Notes: generated from the letters alone by a model not told the origin. DNA of 64,000 nt from Paenibacillus sp. OVF10 (GCA_022836915.1 CP094668.1:1984001-2048000); one strand, 5' to 3'; shown: positions 8,981-21,734, counted from the stretch's first letter. A program made the numbers and translations.

Positions 8981-11980
8981 TTGAACATGAAGGGGAGCTG
9001 GTGGAGACGAGTCGCTATGATCGCGTTATCGGCAGGACTACTGGCAGGGAGTTTATCGATGGGCACAGGAATTCCTAAGGCGGATGCGGCCGTCGGAAAT
9101 CAGAACTATGCTGAAGCACTGCAAAAGGCCATTTACTTCTATGAGGCACAGCGTTCGGGCCCGTTGCCAGCGAGTAATCGGGTCGAATGGCGTGGTAATT
9201 CGGGCATGCAGGATGGGGCTGATGTAGGCGTTGATCTGACCGGAGGATGGTATGATGCCGGAGATCATGTGAAGTTTGGTTTTCCGATGGCTGCTTCCGC
9301 AACGATGCTCGCCTGGTCTGTCGTGGAATACGGCGACGGATATGAACAGGCCGGACAACTGGAGGAGATCAAGGATAATATCCGATGGGCGACCGACTAT
9401 TTTATGAAAGCGCATACGAAACCAAATGAATTATGGGGACAAGTGGGGGCAGGCAATACCGACCATGCCTGGTGGGGACCCGCAGAAGTCATGCAGATGA
9501 ACCGTCCTTCGTTCAAGATCGATGCTTCATGCCCGGGCAGTGATCTGGCGGCAGAAACGGCTGCAGCACTGGCAGCGTCATCGATTGTATTTGCAGATGA
9601 TGATCCGGCATATTCGGCAAGACTGCTCCAACATGCGAAAGAGCTGTATAACTTCGCAGATACATATCGGGGGGAATACACCGATTGTATCACTGATGCT
9701 GCAGCGTTCTATAATTCGTGGACAGGATACGAAGACGAGCTGGCATGGGGCGGAGCGTGGCTTTATTTAGCCACTAATGATAGCGCTTACTTGTCCAAAG
9801 CCATTGCAGCTACGGACCGGTGGTCTTCTAGCGGAGGCTCAGCCAATTGGCCGTATACCTGGACACAAGGTTGGGACAGTAAACATTATGGTGCCCAGAT
9901 CCTGCTTGCCCGTATTACGTCCAGTTTGAACATGCCGGAGGCGACGAGATTTATTCAGTCGACTGAGCGCAATCTGGATTATTGGACGGTTGGAGTCAAT
10001 GGGACACGAGTCAAGTATACGCCAGGAGGTCTGGCGTGGCTGGATCAGTGGGGCTCGCTCCGATATGCAGCGAATGCATCCTTTATTTCTTTTGTATACT
10101 CCGACTGGGTCAGTGATCCTGTGAAAAAGTCAAGATATCAGGATTTTGCTGTCTCACAGATGAATTATATTCTGGGCGATAATCCACGTCAGAGCAGTTA
10201 TGTGGTCGGATATGGGCAAAATGCACCTCAACATCCGCATCATCGGACCGCTCACGGTTCATGGCTGAATAACGAAGATACACCGGCTAACCATCGCCAC
10301 ATTCTGTATGGTGCCATGGTCGGTGGCCCGGATGCATCGGATGGATATACCGATGATATCGGGGATTACGTGAGTAATGAGGTCGCAACCGATTACAATG
10401 CTGGTTTTACCGGCGCACTGGCAAAGATGAATTTGCTATTTGGTCAGAATCATCAGCCCCTTGCGAACTTCCCTGCACCTGAGGTGAAGGGAGATGAGTT
10501 CTTTGTGGAGGCTGCAATTAAATCATCAGGTGCCAATTATACGGAAATCAGAGCACAGCTTAATAATCGTTCCGCTTGGCCTGCCCGAATGGGAGATCAA
10601 CTGTCTTTTAAGTATTTCCTGGATTTGAGTGAAGTGTATGCTGCCGGACGTACGGTATCGGACGTGCAAGTGACAACCTCCTATACAGAGGGGGCGACGG
10701 TATCCCAACCCGTTGTGGTGAATGCAGCCCAGCATATCTATGCCATTACGGCGAACTTCGGTAATACCAAGATCTATCCAGGTGGGGAAGGAAATTATCG
10801 TAAAGAAGTACAGTTCCGCATTACAGGCCCACAGGGTGCATGGAATGCAAGTAATGATCATTCGTTCCAGACGCTGACCACAGGCACTCCTGTGAAGAGT
10901 ATATACCTTCCAGTCTATGATGCAGGGGTAAAGGTGTATGGACAGGAGCCTGGTGTTACACCAGTCACGGTTCCAAGCGCACCTGCTGGCGTGCAGGCTG
11001 TAGCGGGAAGTAGTCAGGTTAACCTGACTTGGGCCGCTGTATCCGGGGCTGAATCGTATACGGTGAAGCGCTCCGAGGTGAGTGGAGGACCATATAAAAC
11101 TGTTGCGACAGGGGTTAATGGATTGACCTACACAAACACGGGGCTGACCAACGGGACGACTTATTATTATGTAGTGACTGCTGTGAATTCAGCAGGGGAA
11201 TCATCGGGTTCTGTGCAGGTGTCGGCTACCCCACAAGCAGCTTCGACGGTGCCGGGAGCACTGACTTTAAGTGGGACAGCTGGTAATGCGCAGTCGGTCC
11301 TGACCTGGACAGCAGCCTCGGGCGCTACTACCTATAAGGTACAACGTTCGGTGGCAGGTGGGACATATGCGGATGTGGCAACCGGATTGTCCGTGTTGAC
11401 TTACACCGATACAACAGCGCTGAATGGCACCACATACAATTACCGGATTACAGCTGTGAATGCGAACGGACAGACACTGTCCAATGTCCTGGCACTGACA
11501 CCTTCTGCACCTCCGGTGACGACCGGTACACTCGAAGTGCAGTACCGCAGCGGAGGGTCCGGGGATTCAAGTAATGCGGTGACTCCGCAGTTCAACGTGA
11601 AGAATACCGGAACACAAGCGATTGATCTCAGTACCGTAAAGATCCGATATTATTTCACCAAGGATGGTGCGGATCAAATGACTTTCTGGTGTGATTATGC
11701 CGAGATGGGCACGGCCAATGTTGAAGGTACATTTGTCGCAGTGAATCCGGCGAAGGGTACCGCAGATACGTATCTGGAGATTAGCTTCAAGTCGGGAGCA
11801 GGCAGTTTGGCCGCTGGAGCAGAGACCGGCGTGATTCAAGCACGCTTTTCCAAAAATAACTGGAGCAATTTCGATCAAAGTAATGATTATTCCTATGATG
11901 CTTCCAAGACGGCTTTTGCCGCATGGAACAAGGTAACCGGGTATCAGGGAAACACCAAAGTGTGGGGCTTGGAGCCGTAA
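8981..11980 (+). CDS. Secreted GH9 endoglucanase with CBM3c, two FN3 and CBM3
   Basis: A 999-residue extracellular cellulase. Signal peptide 1-37 (cleavage after ADAA); GH9 catalytic domain about 40-490 with nucleophile motif YDAGDHVKF near 91-95 and proton-donor motif NEVATDYNAGF near 467; CBM3c-like module about 504-655; FN3 modules about 663-755 and 757-845; C-terminal cellulose-binding CBM3 about 848-999. This is the processive-endoglucanase layout (GH9-CBM3c) known from clostridia and Paenibacillus. The TTG at 8981 is supported by AGGAGA 7 nt upstream; an ATG at 8987 is the alternative. The next gene, a GH48, starts 82 bp on with no terminator between, so the two are probably co-transcribed and synergistic. 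Confidence 0.95.
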   Translation: MNMKGSWWRRVAMIALSAGLLAGSLSMGTGIPKADAAVGNQNYAEALQKAIYFYEAQRSGPLPASNRVEWRGNSGMQDGADVGVDLTGGWYDAGDHVKFGFPMAASATMLAWSVVEYGDGYEQAGQLEEIKDNIRWATDYFMKAHTKPNELWGQVGAGNTDHAWWGPAEVMQMNRPSFKIDASCPGSDLAAETAAALAASSIVFADDDPAYSARLLQHAKELYNFADTYRGEYTDCITDAAAFYNSWTGYEDELAWGGAWLYLATNDSAYLSKAIAATDRWSSSGGSANWPYTWTQGWDSKHYGAQILLARITSSLNMPEATRFIQSTERNLDYWTVGVNGTRVKYTPGGLAWLDQWGSLRYAANASFISFVYSDWVSDPVKKSRYQDFAVSQMNYILGDNPRQSSYVVGYGQNAPQHPHHRTAHGSWLNNEDTPANHRHILYGAMVGGPDASDGYTDDIGDYVSNEVATDYNAGFTGALAKMNLLFGQNHQPLANFPAPEVKGDEFFVEAAIKSSGANYTEIRAQLNNRSAWPARMGDQLSFKYFLDLSEVYAAGRTVSDVQVTTSYTEGATVSQPVVVNAAQHIYAITANFGNTKIYPGGEGNYRKEVQFRITGPQGAWNASNDHSFQTLTTGTPVKSIYLPVYDAGVKVYGQEPGVTPVTVPSAPAGVQAVAGSSQVNLTWAAVSGAESYTVKRSEVSGGPYKTVATGVNGLTYTNTGLTNGTTYYYVVTAVNSAGESSGSVQVSATPQAASTVPGALTLSGTAGNAQSVLTWTAASGATTYKVQRSVAGGTYADVATGLSVLTYTDTTALNGTTYNYRITAVNANGQTLSNVLALTPSAPPVTTGTLEVQYRSGGSGDSSNAVTPQFNVKNTGTQAIDLSTVKIRYYFTKDGADQMTFWCDYAEMGTANVEGTFVAVNPAKGTADTYLEISFKSGAGSLAAGAETGVIQARFSKNNWSNFDQSNDYSYDASKTAFAAWNKVTGYQGNTKVWGLEP

Positions 11981-12062
11981 CTAGCTCAAGATCATTGGCC
12001 GAAGAGCAGCATGGTCAGACCGTTTATATTCAATTTCCACTATTCCAGGGAGGTATATATTA

Positions 12063-15000
12063 ATGTTGAAATCAGCTGCGAAAAAAGTTTAACAGCGATG
12101 CTGGCGGGAACCGTCATGTTGACCGGATACACCGGACTCTGGGCAGGGCCGCAAACAGCACATGCCGCAGATCAGGCCATCGAGATTCAGGCAGACAGCA
12201 TTAATGAAGCCCGGTTTTTGCAATTGTATGATCAGTTGAAAGATCCGGCGAACGGATATTTTTCGCCAGAGGGTCTACCGTATCATTCCATTGAGACCCT
12301 GCTGAGTGAGGCCCCGGATTATGGTCATATGACGACGTCTGAGGCATATAGTTACTGGCTGTGGTTGGAAACCATGTATGGTCACTACACGGGAGATTGG
12401 TCCCAATTGGAAGCAGCTTGGGACAGTATGGAGAAATACATTATCCCGGTCAACGAAGGTGACGGCAAGGAAGAGCAGCCTACGATGAGCTCATACAACC
12501 CAAACAGCCCTGCTACGTATGCAGCGGAAAAACCTTTCCCAGATCAATATCCATCGCAACTTAATGGTCAATATGCAGCGGGTAAAGACCCGATTGATGT
12601 CGAACTTAAGGCGACCTATGGTGACAATCAGACCTATCTCATGCACTGGCTGGTCGATGTGGATGACTGGTATGGATATGGAAACCTGTTGAATCCATCA
12701 CATACGGCTACCTATGTGAATACGTTCCAACGTGGGGAGCAGGAGTCTGTGTGGGAAGCCATTCCGCATCCATCCCAGGATGATAAATCTTTTGGTAAGA
12801 CAAACGAAGGTTTCATGAGCTTGTTCACAAAGGAAAATCAGGTACCGTCAGCACAATGGCGTTACACAAACGCAACGGATGCCGATGCGCGTGCTGTACA
12901 GGTGCTGTATTGGGCAAAGGAGATGGGATACAACAATCCGGAATATCTGGATAAAGCGAAGAAGATGGGGACTATCTACGCTATGGTATGTATGATAAAT
13001 ACTTCCAGAAAATTGGAAGTGCAAAGAACGGTACACCGACTCCGGGTACAGGCAAGGATTCCAACATGTATCTCATGGCTTGGTATACGTCTTGGGGCGG
13101 TGGCCTGGGTCAAGGTGGGGATTGGGCTTGGCGCATTGGAGCGAGCCATACCCATCAGGCTTATCAAAACCCGGTTGCAGCGTATGCTTTGTCTGATCCG
13201 GCTGGCGGCTTGATTCCGAAATCAGCAACAGCGAAGGCAGATTGGAATGCTACGCTGAAACGTCAGTTGGAATTCTACACTTGGCTACAATCCCATGAAG
13301 GAGCTATCGGCGGGGAGCAACGAACAGTCTGGATGGTTCATACAAAGCCTATCCGGCAGGCGTAAGTACATTCTATGACATGGCTTATCAGGAGGCACCT
13401 GTATATCGTGATCCGGATTCCAACACCTGGTTTGGATTCCAGGCATGGCCGCTGGAGCGTGTAGCCGAGATGTACTATATTCTTGCGGAGAGCGGTGATT
13501 TGACCTCTGAGAACTTCCAGATGGCCAAAAAGTAATCACGAAGTGGATCGACTGGAGTAAGGATTATGTATTTGTAGGTGAGCGTCCGGTGACGGATGCG
13601 CAAGGCTATTATCTGAATGCGGCTGGACAGCGCATTTTGGGTGGAACTAATGTTCAGGTAGCGACAACGCCGGCTCCCGGAGAGTTCTGGATTCCGGGTG
13701 GTCAGGAATGGCAGGGTCAACCGGACAAGTGGAACGGATTCAGTTCGTTTACGGAAAATCCGAACTTCCGTGTAACGACCAAAGATCCAGTGCAGGACAC
13801 AGGAGTTCTGGGAAGTTACGTTAAAGCTCTGACTTTCTTCGCAGCGGGAACACAGGCAGAGAACGGCACACTTAACGCGGAAGGCCAAGAAGCCAAGGAT
13901 TTGGCCGAGGCTCTGCTGGATACAGCTTGGGATTACAATGATGGTGTGGGTATTGTTACGGAAGAAGAGCGTAAAGACTACTTCCGCTTCTTTGCCAAAG
14001 AGATCTATATCCCGGCGAACTGGTCTGGAACCTTTGGTCAAGGCAACACGATTCCTGGTACAGCAGGTGTACCTTCCGATCCGGCAAAAGGCGGCAATGG
14101 CGTATACATTGGATACTCCGATCTGCGTCCGGCCATCAAGCAAGATCCGGCATGGGCTTACTTGGATAACCTGTACAAAACGTCGTATAATCCGACCACG
14201 AAGCAGTGGGAAAACGGTGCACCTACCTTTACGTATCACCGGTTCTGGTCACAAGTGGATATGGCTACAGCGTACGGCGAGTATGATCGTCTCCTCGGAG
14301 ATTCCGATAGTCCGGAAGTGGAAGTACCCGCTGCTCCTGCTGGCGTAACAGCAACTGGAGGAAGTGAGCAAGTGGTTCTGAATTGGAACGCAGCCGCTGG
14401 TGCAGCCTCGTATACCGTGAAACGTGCAGAGGTGAATGGTGGTCCTTATACGTCTGTAGCAACAGGGGTCACAGGATCAACATTCACGGATACAGGCTTG
14501 ACCAACGGCACAACGTATTATTATGTGGTCACTGCGGTGAATGCCGTAGGGGAGTCTGCACCGTCGACACAGGCATCTGCAACACCACTCGCAGGTACCG
14601 TTGTGCCAGGCGTATTCAACCTTACTGGAACGGCTGGCGATGCCCAGGCAGTACTGACATGGACTGCATCAACTGGAGCATCAAGTTATAAGGTACAACG
14701 TTCGGTAGGCAGCGGGGCATATGCTGATCTGGCAACAGGTTTGACTGCACTGACGTATACCGATGCTACAGCGGTGAATGGTACAGCTTATAATTATAGA
14801 GTCGTAGCCATTAATACGAGTGGTCAGACGAATTCAAATGTATTGGTGTTGACTCCATTAGCACCTCCAGTCACAACGGGAACGCTTGAAGTACAATACC
14901 GTAATGGTAGTTCAGGAACTTCGGTCAATGCGATTACTCCACAATTTAATGTGAAGAATACAGGTACAACTGCGGTGGACTTGAGCAAAGTGAAGGTCCG

Positions 15001-15334
15001 GTATTATTTCACGAAGGATAGTGCCGCTGATCTGAGTTTCTGGTGTGATTATGCACAGATTGGCAGTGGTAACGTGGAAGGGCATTTTGTTTCGATAGAT
15101 CCGGCCAAGGGCACGGCAGATACGTATCTGGAGATTGAATTCAAATCGGGTGCCGGCAGTTTGGCCGCTGGTGCCGAGACCGGAATCATCCAGGGACGTT
15201 TCTCGAAAAACAACTGGACGAATTTTGATCAAACCAATGATTATTCCTTTGATTCCACCCAAACGGCCTTCAGTGCCTGGACAAAAGTGACAGCTTATCA
15301 GGATGGCGCCAAGGTATGGGGAATTGAACCTTAA
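12063..15334 (+). CDS. Secreted GH48 cellobiohydrolase with two FN3 and CBM3 (four frameshifts in the read)
   Basis: Four single-base restorations in homopolymers (A6 at 12081-12086, G4 at 12967-12970, G4 at 13312-13315, A5 at 13527-13531) give one 1091-residue protein. Signal peptide about 1-36 (cleavage near AHAA); GH48 reducing-end exoglucanase domain to about 750; FN3 modules about 757-845 and 847-935; CBM3 about 942-1091. The FN3 and CBM3 modules closely resemble those of the GH9 gene, so the tails probably arose by duplication. ATG 12063 follows GGGAGG by about 9 nt. GH48 next to GH9 is the standard crystalline-cellulose pair. As given, the sequence cannot encode the protein; the even distribution of breaks argues for read errors rather than a pseudogene. 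Confidence 0.9.
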
Positions 15335-15382
15335 ATGAGTTGATCGACCAATTGTAGAGTGATGTTACTCATCATATAGGTT

Positions 15383-15414
15383 AAGCCGGGGAGAAATCCC
15401 TGGCTTTTCTTTTT
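15383..15414 (+). terminator. Terminator after GH48 gene
   Basis: AAGCCGGGGA, loop GAAA, TCCCTGGCTT, then TTCTTTTT. Confidence 0.85.
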
Positions 15415-15858
15415 ATGGAAAAGCAAAAATGGAATACGAAATAATCAACGGACACTGCTGATAAATCGATCCGTATTGAGGCTGGAGGCAAAAATGTGAA
15501 TTCGGGGAACGGTAATCGGCAAATGAATCATAGTAATGTTTACCATATTTGCGATTTTAAACATTAAAATATAGGTCATATGGCATATGCCCTGAATGAG
15601 AAACGACCTAGCTCTTGTATCGCGGAAAAATCAAGCACATCAAATAGTTACAATAATTTAACCTTTCAAAAAGAAGGGATCAGCAGTGAATTTTTCCAGC
15701 AGATTATGGACAAACCCTGATACTTAGTACTCAAGTTCGCCTGCATCAATACAGGACTTTTGACTGATGAACGTTATGGATAGCCCGTTTACAATGGGGC
15801 AAGCCCGGGAGAACCAAGCCAGGTTAAAATTCTGTAACATCAGGGGGAACTCGACATC
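15415..15858 (+). other. Long leader region upstream of NlpC/P60 gene
   Basis: About 440 bp without a gene. It is A/T-rich to about 15660, then of mixed composition with several short inverted repeats, and ends in the ribosome binding site CAGGGGGAA about 11 nt before the ATG at 15859. No known riboswitch was recognised. Confidence 0.4.
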
Positions 15859-16653
15859 ATGAACTGGAAGAAAACGATTATTACGGCAAGTGTCACAGCA
15901 ACGATGCTGATGGGAAGTCTGACGACAGGAGCACTAACGGCACAGGTATCGGCAGCTGCTGTTAACAATTCACAAGTAAAAGTAATTTGGGGCGTAAACC
16001 TACGCACAACACCTTCTTCTTCTGCGAAGATTGTTCGCTTGGTCGCTAAAGGGGAAACGGTAACGGTGCTTCAGCAATCCGGTTCGGATTGGTATAAGAT
16101 TAAGGATTCTGCTAACCGGACAGGCTACATATCTTCTTCATCCAAATACACACAAGCGATTAGTGGCGGCACAAGCGGATCGAGTTCGAATAGTGGTACA
16201 TCGGTGACTGGCAATGCATCTGTAGAAAAAGTGATTGCAGCGGGAATGAAATATTTGGGAACTCCTTATGAGTTCGGAGCCAGTCGTAACAGCACAGCTA
16301 CTTTTGACTGTTCCAGCTTTGTACGCCAGGCCTTCATTGATGCACTTGGCATCAAGCTTCCAGCGGATTCCCGCAAACAGGGAGCCTATGTAAAAGCCAA
16401 GGGTACAGTTCAGACGAACTGGAAAAACCTGAAACGCGGAGATCTGATGTATTTCATGTCGTATAAAGGCAGCTCTGCATCATCGTATTCGGGCGTGAAT
16501 AAATCTAGCGCAACCATTACGCACACAGGGATTTACCTTGGCGACGGCAAGGTATTACACACCTATTCCAACGCTGGCGGTGGTGTAACAACTAGTGATA
16601 TCTCCGGCAAACACTGGGAGTATCGCTTCCTGTTTGGTGGCAGTGCGCTGTAG
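15859..16653 (+). CDS. Secreted SH3 - NlpC/P60 cell-wall hydrolase
   Basis: A 264-residue exported protein: signal peptide about 1-33 (cleavage near VSAAA), bacterial SH3 domain about 38-95 (WGVNLRTTPSSSAKIVRLV), Ser/Gly linker, and NlpC/P60 endopeptidase about 120-260. The catalytic Cys is in FDCSSFVRQAF, the His in THTGIYLGDG, and a third polar residue follows in LHTYS. The family cuts gamma-D-Glu-diaminopimelate bonds in peptidoglycan during growth or turnover. Monocistronic with its own terminator. Confidence 0.9.
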   Translation: MNWKKTIITASVTATMLMGSLTTGALTAQVSAAAVNNSQVKVIWGVNLRTTPSSSAKIVRLVAKGETVTVLQQSGSDWYKIKDSANRTGYISSSSKYTQAISGGTSGSSSNSGTSVTGNASVEKVIAAGMKYLGTPYEFGASRNSTATFDCSSFVRQAFIDALGIKLPADSRKQGAYVKAKGTVQTNWKNLKRGDLMYFMSYKGSSASSYSGVNKSSATITHTGIYLGDGKVLHTYSNAGGGVTTSDISGKHWEYRFLFGGSAL

Positions 16654-16703
16654 GTTAGAACAAGAACCTTACTGGATATTCCGCACATGTTCATATGCAT
16701 ATA

Positions 16704-16750
16704 AAACACCTTCCATTCTGCCTTTGACAGGCGAGTGGGAGGTGTTTTTG
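16704..16750 (+). terminator. Terminator after NlpC/P60 gene
   Basis: AAACACCTTCC pairs with GGGAGGTGTTT (with mismatch) and an inner CCT/AGG, followed by TTTT. Confidence 0.75.
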
Positions 16751-16773
16751 TGTTATTTATTATTTTGAAGAAC

Positions 16774-17680
16774 TCAATCGTGATAGTACAGTCGGAACAG
16801 GATATCCTGATTGTAGTTGCCGAATCCCTCACCATATAAGGTAAGCCCGCCTACATGCTGAGCATCTTCTTCCACCGAAAGACGAAGGGTCCACTGGTTG
16901 CGTTCAACCGGGATATCTGCGAGTGTAATGTCGGATAGATGTTGTCCATCAATAAACGTACCCTCATTGGTAATTCGCAGTACCTTGAGCATGCCGTACT
17001 GATTGACACTGTCACTCCACCATTCCGGGGTGAACATGCCACGTCCGTTGCCTGAATCTCCAGGGCTTGTCCATTCCCTAATCGTATGCCATTCAGCATG
17101 AATGTAATATCCGAGGGCCAATTCGGATTAACCGAAGGTGCTTCTGACCCGATCTCGAGGGCCAATTCAATGGCATTGATCTGCTGTCCGGATAAGATAT
17201 AGTTTGGAATTTTGTACTCCACAAACCCACGGCCAAACCATAAAATATGGGCATGCATCCGCTCAGGGTCGAGAAAATAACGAGGGTCATCATACTGTCC
17301 GATAACATGATTGGACGTAGCCAGACCACATGTCGGATAGACGTCAAAGTGGGTGTAGTGTCCCACAGGGACGGAAACCTCGTGCAGCTTGCGGGCTGTA
17401 CCACTTTCCTGCGGCATGGAGATGCCAATCCAGTCTACAGCAAGGCTGTTCATTTTATGTGTGCCGCCGTCTTTGCGTATCATTTTGGACTGAATAATGC
17501 CCACATCTTGAAGTTTGCGGACATGCATGGTCACGATGGCACTACTCAGACCCAGTGAAGCAGCAAGATCCTTCACATTCATCGGAGTCTCTGCAACAAG
17601 GCGGATGATCTGTAGACGGACTTCACTGGCAAGTGCTTCATATAGGGGAGCCATTCGGCATCGGTATTTGCTCTGATCAC
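16774..17680 (-). CDS. ArsR-type HTH regulator with large C-terminal beta domain (paralogue 1; two frameshifts)
   Basis: Restoring one base at 17645-17648 (GGGG on plus) and one at 17076-17078 (CCC) gives 302 residues. The N-terminus is an ArsR/winged-helix domain (PLYEALASEVRLQIIRLV, DLAASLGLSSAIVTMHVRKL). The rest, about 200 residues, is an unfamiliar probably beta-rich domain with PTCGLATS, DDPRYFLDPERM, LEIGSEAPS, WTSPGDSGNGRG, PEWW and NQYGMLK. GTG 17680 has GGAGGA 6 nt upstream and aligns with the start of the paralogue at 44973-45889, which shares all these motifs. It is divergent from the GH51 arabinofuranosidase; the paralogue is divergent from an arabinanase. An arabinose-oligosaccharide-responsive regulator is the natural inference. 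No cysteine metal site typical of ArsR sensors is seen. Confidence 0.8.
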
Positions 17681-19365
<1,685 letters not shown>

Positions 19366-19466
19366 GGGATTAGCATAAAGGGATGGGACACGTGAGAGAG
19401 CAATGGCAGGCATGATGCCCGAGAAGGAATTCAGCGGCTCAGAGGATCAGCGTGTTCCTTGAAGCC

Positions 19467-19506
19467 AAAAAAAGCTGGGTGCGAGTTAATCGCATCCAGC
19501 TTTTTT
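19467..19506 (+). terminator. Terminator after abfA
   Basis: AAAAAGCTGGGTGCGA pairs with TCGCATCCAGCTTTTT (one G-T pair), loop GTTAA. Confidence 0.92.
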
Positions 19507-19628
19507 CGTTATATTTTATAGGAAAAGGTAAGGAGTGGGGGACATGAGTGATGATGTGGCAGACAAGGTAGCATATAAGTTAGGTAATGGGTGTGTTGAA
19601 AATGAAGTGCACAGTCCTGTCATACGCG

Positions 19629-19823
19629 CTAACGAACCTAGGACACCTTATTGTGCCGATTATCGATATATTAGAAATTTAACGAATCGGAGACACGTTA
19701 TCCTGGCAAAAAGATGGATAAATCTCGGGAAAAGCAAGCCCAGAGCGGAAATAACGTGTCTAGGATGCGTTAGAATATTAGAGTATCCAAAAACAGACTA
19801 ATAGCGTGTGCTGAGTTCGTTAC
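19629..19823. repeat. 195-bp quadripartite inverted-repeat element, copy 1
   Basis: Four related 24-25 bp units, approximate consensus CTAACGAAYYNAGNACACGY then TATT, sit at 19629-19652 (+), 19679-19702 (+), 19750-19773 (-) and 19799-19823 (-). The two outer units pair with each other and the two inner units pair with each other, giving nested arms. An element of exactly the same length and unit spacing, but with unlike sequence between units, is at 59300-59494. It lies between abfA and the MBL gene. It is likely a small non-autonomous mobile element or a repeated structured site; no protein is encoded. Confidence 0.7.
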
Positions 19824-19885
19824 AATCCACCCACCTGTGTGAAAAGGTTATTTCTCTTCAGCTTTGATTCAGCGTAGCTTCCGCT

Positions 19886-20638
19886 TCAAAACTCAAAACT
19901 TTCGCCGTCACGTGGAATGAGCACCTGTCCATCCAACTGCTCGGATGCCAGATAAGTCGCAAGATCCGTGCGAGACATCACACAATGGTTAATCGCATCC
20001 ATGTGCACAGCGATGACATGAGAAGATGGCGCATGGCGCTTCACGGCGACAACGTCTGGCCCGTCCATTGTAATGGGATCACCCTCGACGAAGCGCGCAC
20101 CTCCGGCATTCACGACAATAACTTCAGGTGTATATTGGCGGATGGCCTCAGCCGGTTCTTCACACCAGATGGTATCCCCCGCAATATAGGTGACAGGTTC
20201 TCCATCTGCTTCAAGTACGAAGCCGGACACCTTGCCCATACGTTCGCCGATTTCACCTGTGCCATGATGCCCGGATGTACGGGCGAATCGGACAGAGTGA
20301 TGCTCATGTTTTTCATCTACAGCTGTTACATTCGTGAATCCAGCCTCCAGAAATACGTTCTCGTCTCCAGGCTGGCAGATCAAGGGAATGTCTTTGCCAA
20401 GTTGTTTCGCCGCTGCTTCATCCCAGTGATCCAGATGGGTGTGTGTCACAATCAACAGATCCGGATTCAGATAATCCGTTTCGGTTTCGGGCAAGCTCAC
20501 TCTTGGATTACGTAACTCATTGGGTGTGTTCGGGAGTGCAGGCATGACTTCGGCGTCCATCAACATCGGATCAACGAGAATGTTCAGCCTTCCGTATTCC
20601 AGCCACAGTGTAGCATTGCGAATCAATTGAATTTTCAT
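19886..20638 (-). CDS. MBL-fold metal-dependent hydrolase
   Basis: A 250-residue protein of the beta-lactamase-like metallohydrolase superfamily (UlaG / UPF0173-like branch). The metal motif THTHLDHWD is near residue 64, with SGHHGTG near 119, AGDTIW near 154 and HMDAINH near 218. It probably hydrolyses a small phosphorylated or lactone substrate in the cytoplasm; the true substrate is unknown. Divergent from an Lrp-type regulator gene with about 130 bp between starts, suggesting possible control by that regulator. Confidence 0.85.
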   Translation of the reverse strand: MKIQLIRNATLWLEYGRLNILVDPMLMDAEVMPALPNTPNELRNPRVSLPETETDYLNPDLLIVTHTHLDHWDEAAAKQLGKDIPLICQPGDENVFLEAGFTNVTAVDEKHEHHSVRFARTSGHHGTGEIGERMGKVSGFVLEADGEPVTYIAGDTIWCEEPAEAIRQYTPEVIVVNAGGARFVEGDPITMDGPDVVAVKRHAPSSHVIAVHMDAINHCVMSRTDLATYLASEQLDGQVLIPRDGESFEF

Positions 20639-20769
20639 TATATTTGCACTCCTTCGAGTTGTTTAATAGTATTACCCTATATGGTATACAACCCGTTTAA
20701 CGGCGTACATAACATGATGAATGGAATTAGGCCACGCTAATTTCACCGTGAAAGGATTGCTGAAGTAAG

Positions 20770-21200
20770 ATGAATGAAATGGTAGATGACACAGATATAC
20801 GTATTTTGCAGATTCTGATTCAAGATGCCAAACGTTCTCACAAAGAGATCGGTGAAGAGGTTCATCTTACGGGACAGGCAGTTGGTGCAAGAGTCCGCAA
20901 GCTGCAAGATCTGGGCGTGATTGAAGGGTATACGGTAAAATGGAACCCGGAACGCCTGGGCCTCGGCCTACAGGCATTTGTCACGGTTTTCTTGAACTCC
21001 GGCGACAGACATGCCCCTTTCGTACATTCATTGCTGATCGTAAGGATATCTTTGAAGTCCATCGCGTCAGCGGAGAAGGCTGTTATCTGATGAGAGTGCA
21101 GACTGGCACCACAGAGCAGCTTGGCCAACTGCTTGAAGCATTGCTACCTTACGGCAATTACAGAGTCAGTCTGTCCATAGGTGTTGAGAAATCACAGTGA
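20770..21200 (+). CDS. Lrp/AsnC-family transcriptional regulator (one frameshift in the read)
   Basis: A 143-residue protein when one C is added to CCCC at 21014-21017 (SGDRHAPF then RTFIADRKDIFE). N-terminal HTH: DTDIRILQILIQDAKRSHKE with GQAVGARVRKLQDLGVI; C-terminal RAM effector-binding domain: VHRVSGEGCYLMRVQTG. The protein would form octamers and sense amino acids or other small molecules. Target unknown; the divergent MBL hydrolase gene is the first candidate. Confidence 0.85.
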
Positions 21201-21234
21201 TATGTGGGGAACTTGCCCTCATCCATCCCGGTAC

Positions 21235-21734
21235 TCAACAATCCTGCTTCTGTTGCTGCAAAGTCTCCTGAAGCAAGGTCACCGCCTGGTTCAACTCTTT
21301 TTGCTCAGCAGATGATCTGTCTGAATATGAGAGCGTGTGCCGTCCTTTAAGTACAGGACAAACATGGGAGAAGCAGACAGGAGCCACTTGCTGCGGGCAG
21401 GTGAAGCGAGTTCAACTTTGCGAATTTGGCTCCAAGCAATCTTCCGTTTGCCTGTGCTCAACGCATCCTCATCCCAGGATAACAATACGGCAGGGGTTCT
21501 GGTTAGTCGTGAGACAAACATGAAGAATAGCGGTCCGATCAACCACATACCCAGCACGGCAGCGATGGAATAGTATATGGTCTCCAGTCTTTCCGCTTGT
21601 CCGTCCACGATGATCCATAATAAGCTCACGCACAAGAGAAGGAACAGGAAGCATAAACTTCCTTTCCACAAAGCTGTGCTGCGTCGGTAACGAATCTGCT
21701 GATGGTCACGCTTGGGTATTTCATGTTGTTGCAT
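21235..21734 (-). CDS. Two-helix membrane protein of unknown function (one frameshift in the read)
   Basis: Adding one base to the T5 run at 21298-21302 extends the protein from 147 to 166 residues with the tail LNQAVTLLQETLQQQ. It has two membrane helices (about 26-45 and 57-80), then a soluble part with PAVLLSWDED, IAWSQIRKVEL and FVLYLKDG. This pattern resembles STM3941-type small membrane proteins, in which a PH-like fold follows two helices. Role unknown. The tail converges on the Lrp gene. Confidence 0.6.

Noticed and set aside
12063..13589. GH48 gene as a pseudogene or programmed frameshift gene
   Set aside because: Four breaks, all cured by one base in a homopolymer, and the same pattern in unrelated genes across the window, point to read errors.
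15415..15858. c-di-AMP (ydaO-type) riboswitch before the NlpC/P60 gene
   Set aside because: The gene type fits, but the conserved blocks of that riboswitch were not found in the leader.
19535..19801. 88-codon plus-strand frame with a ribosome-binding-like GGAG
   Set aside because: Most of it lies inside the 195-bp inverted-repeat element, its composition is not protein-like and the other copy of the element does not keep the frame.
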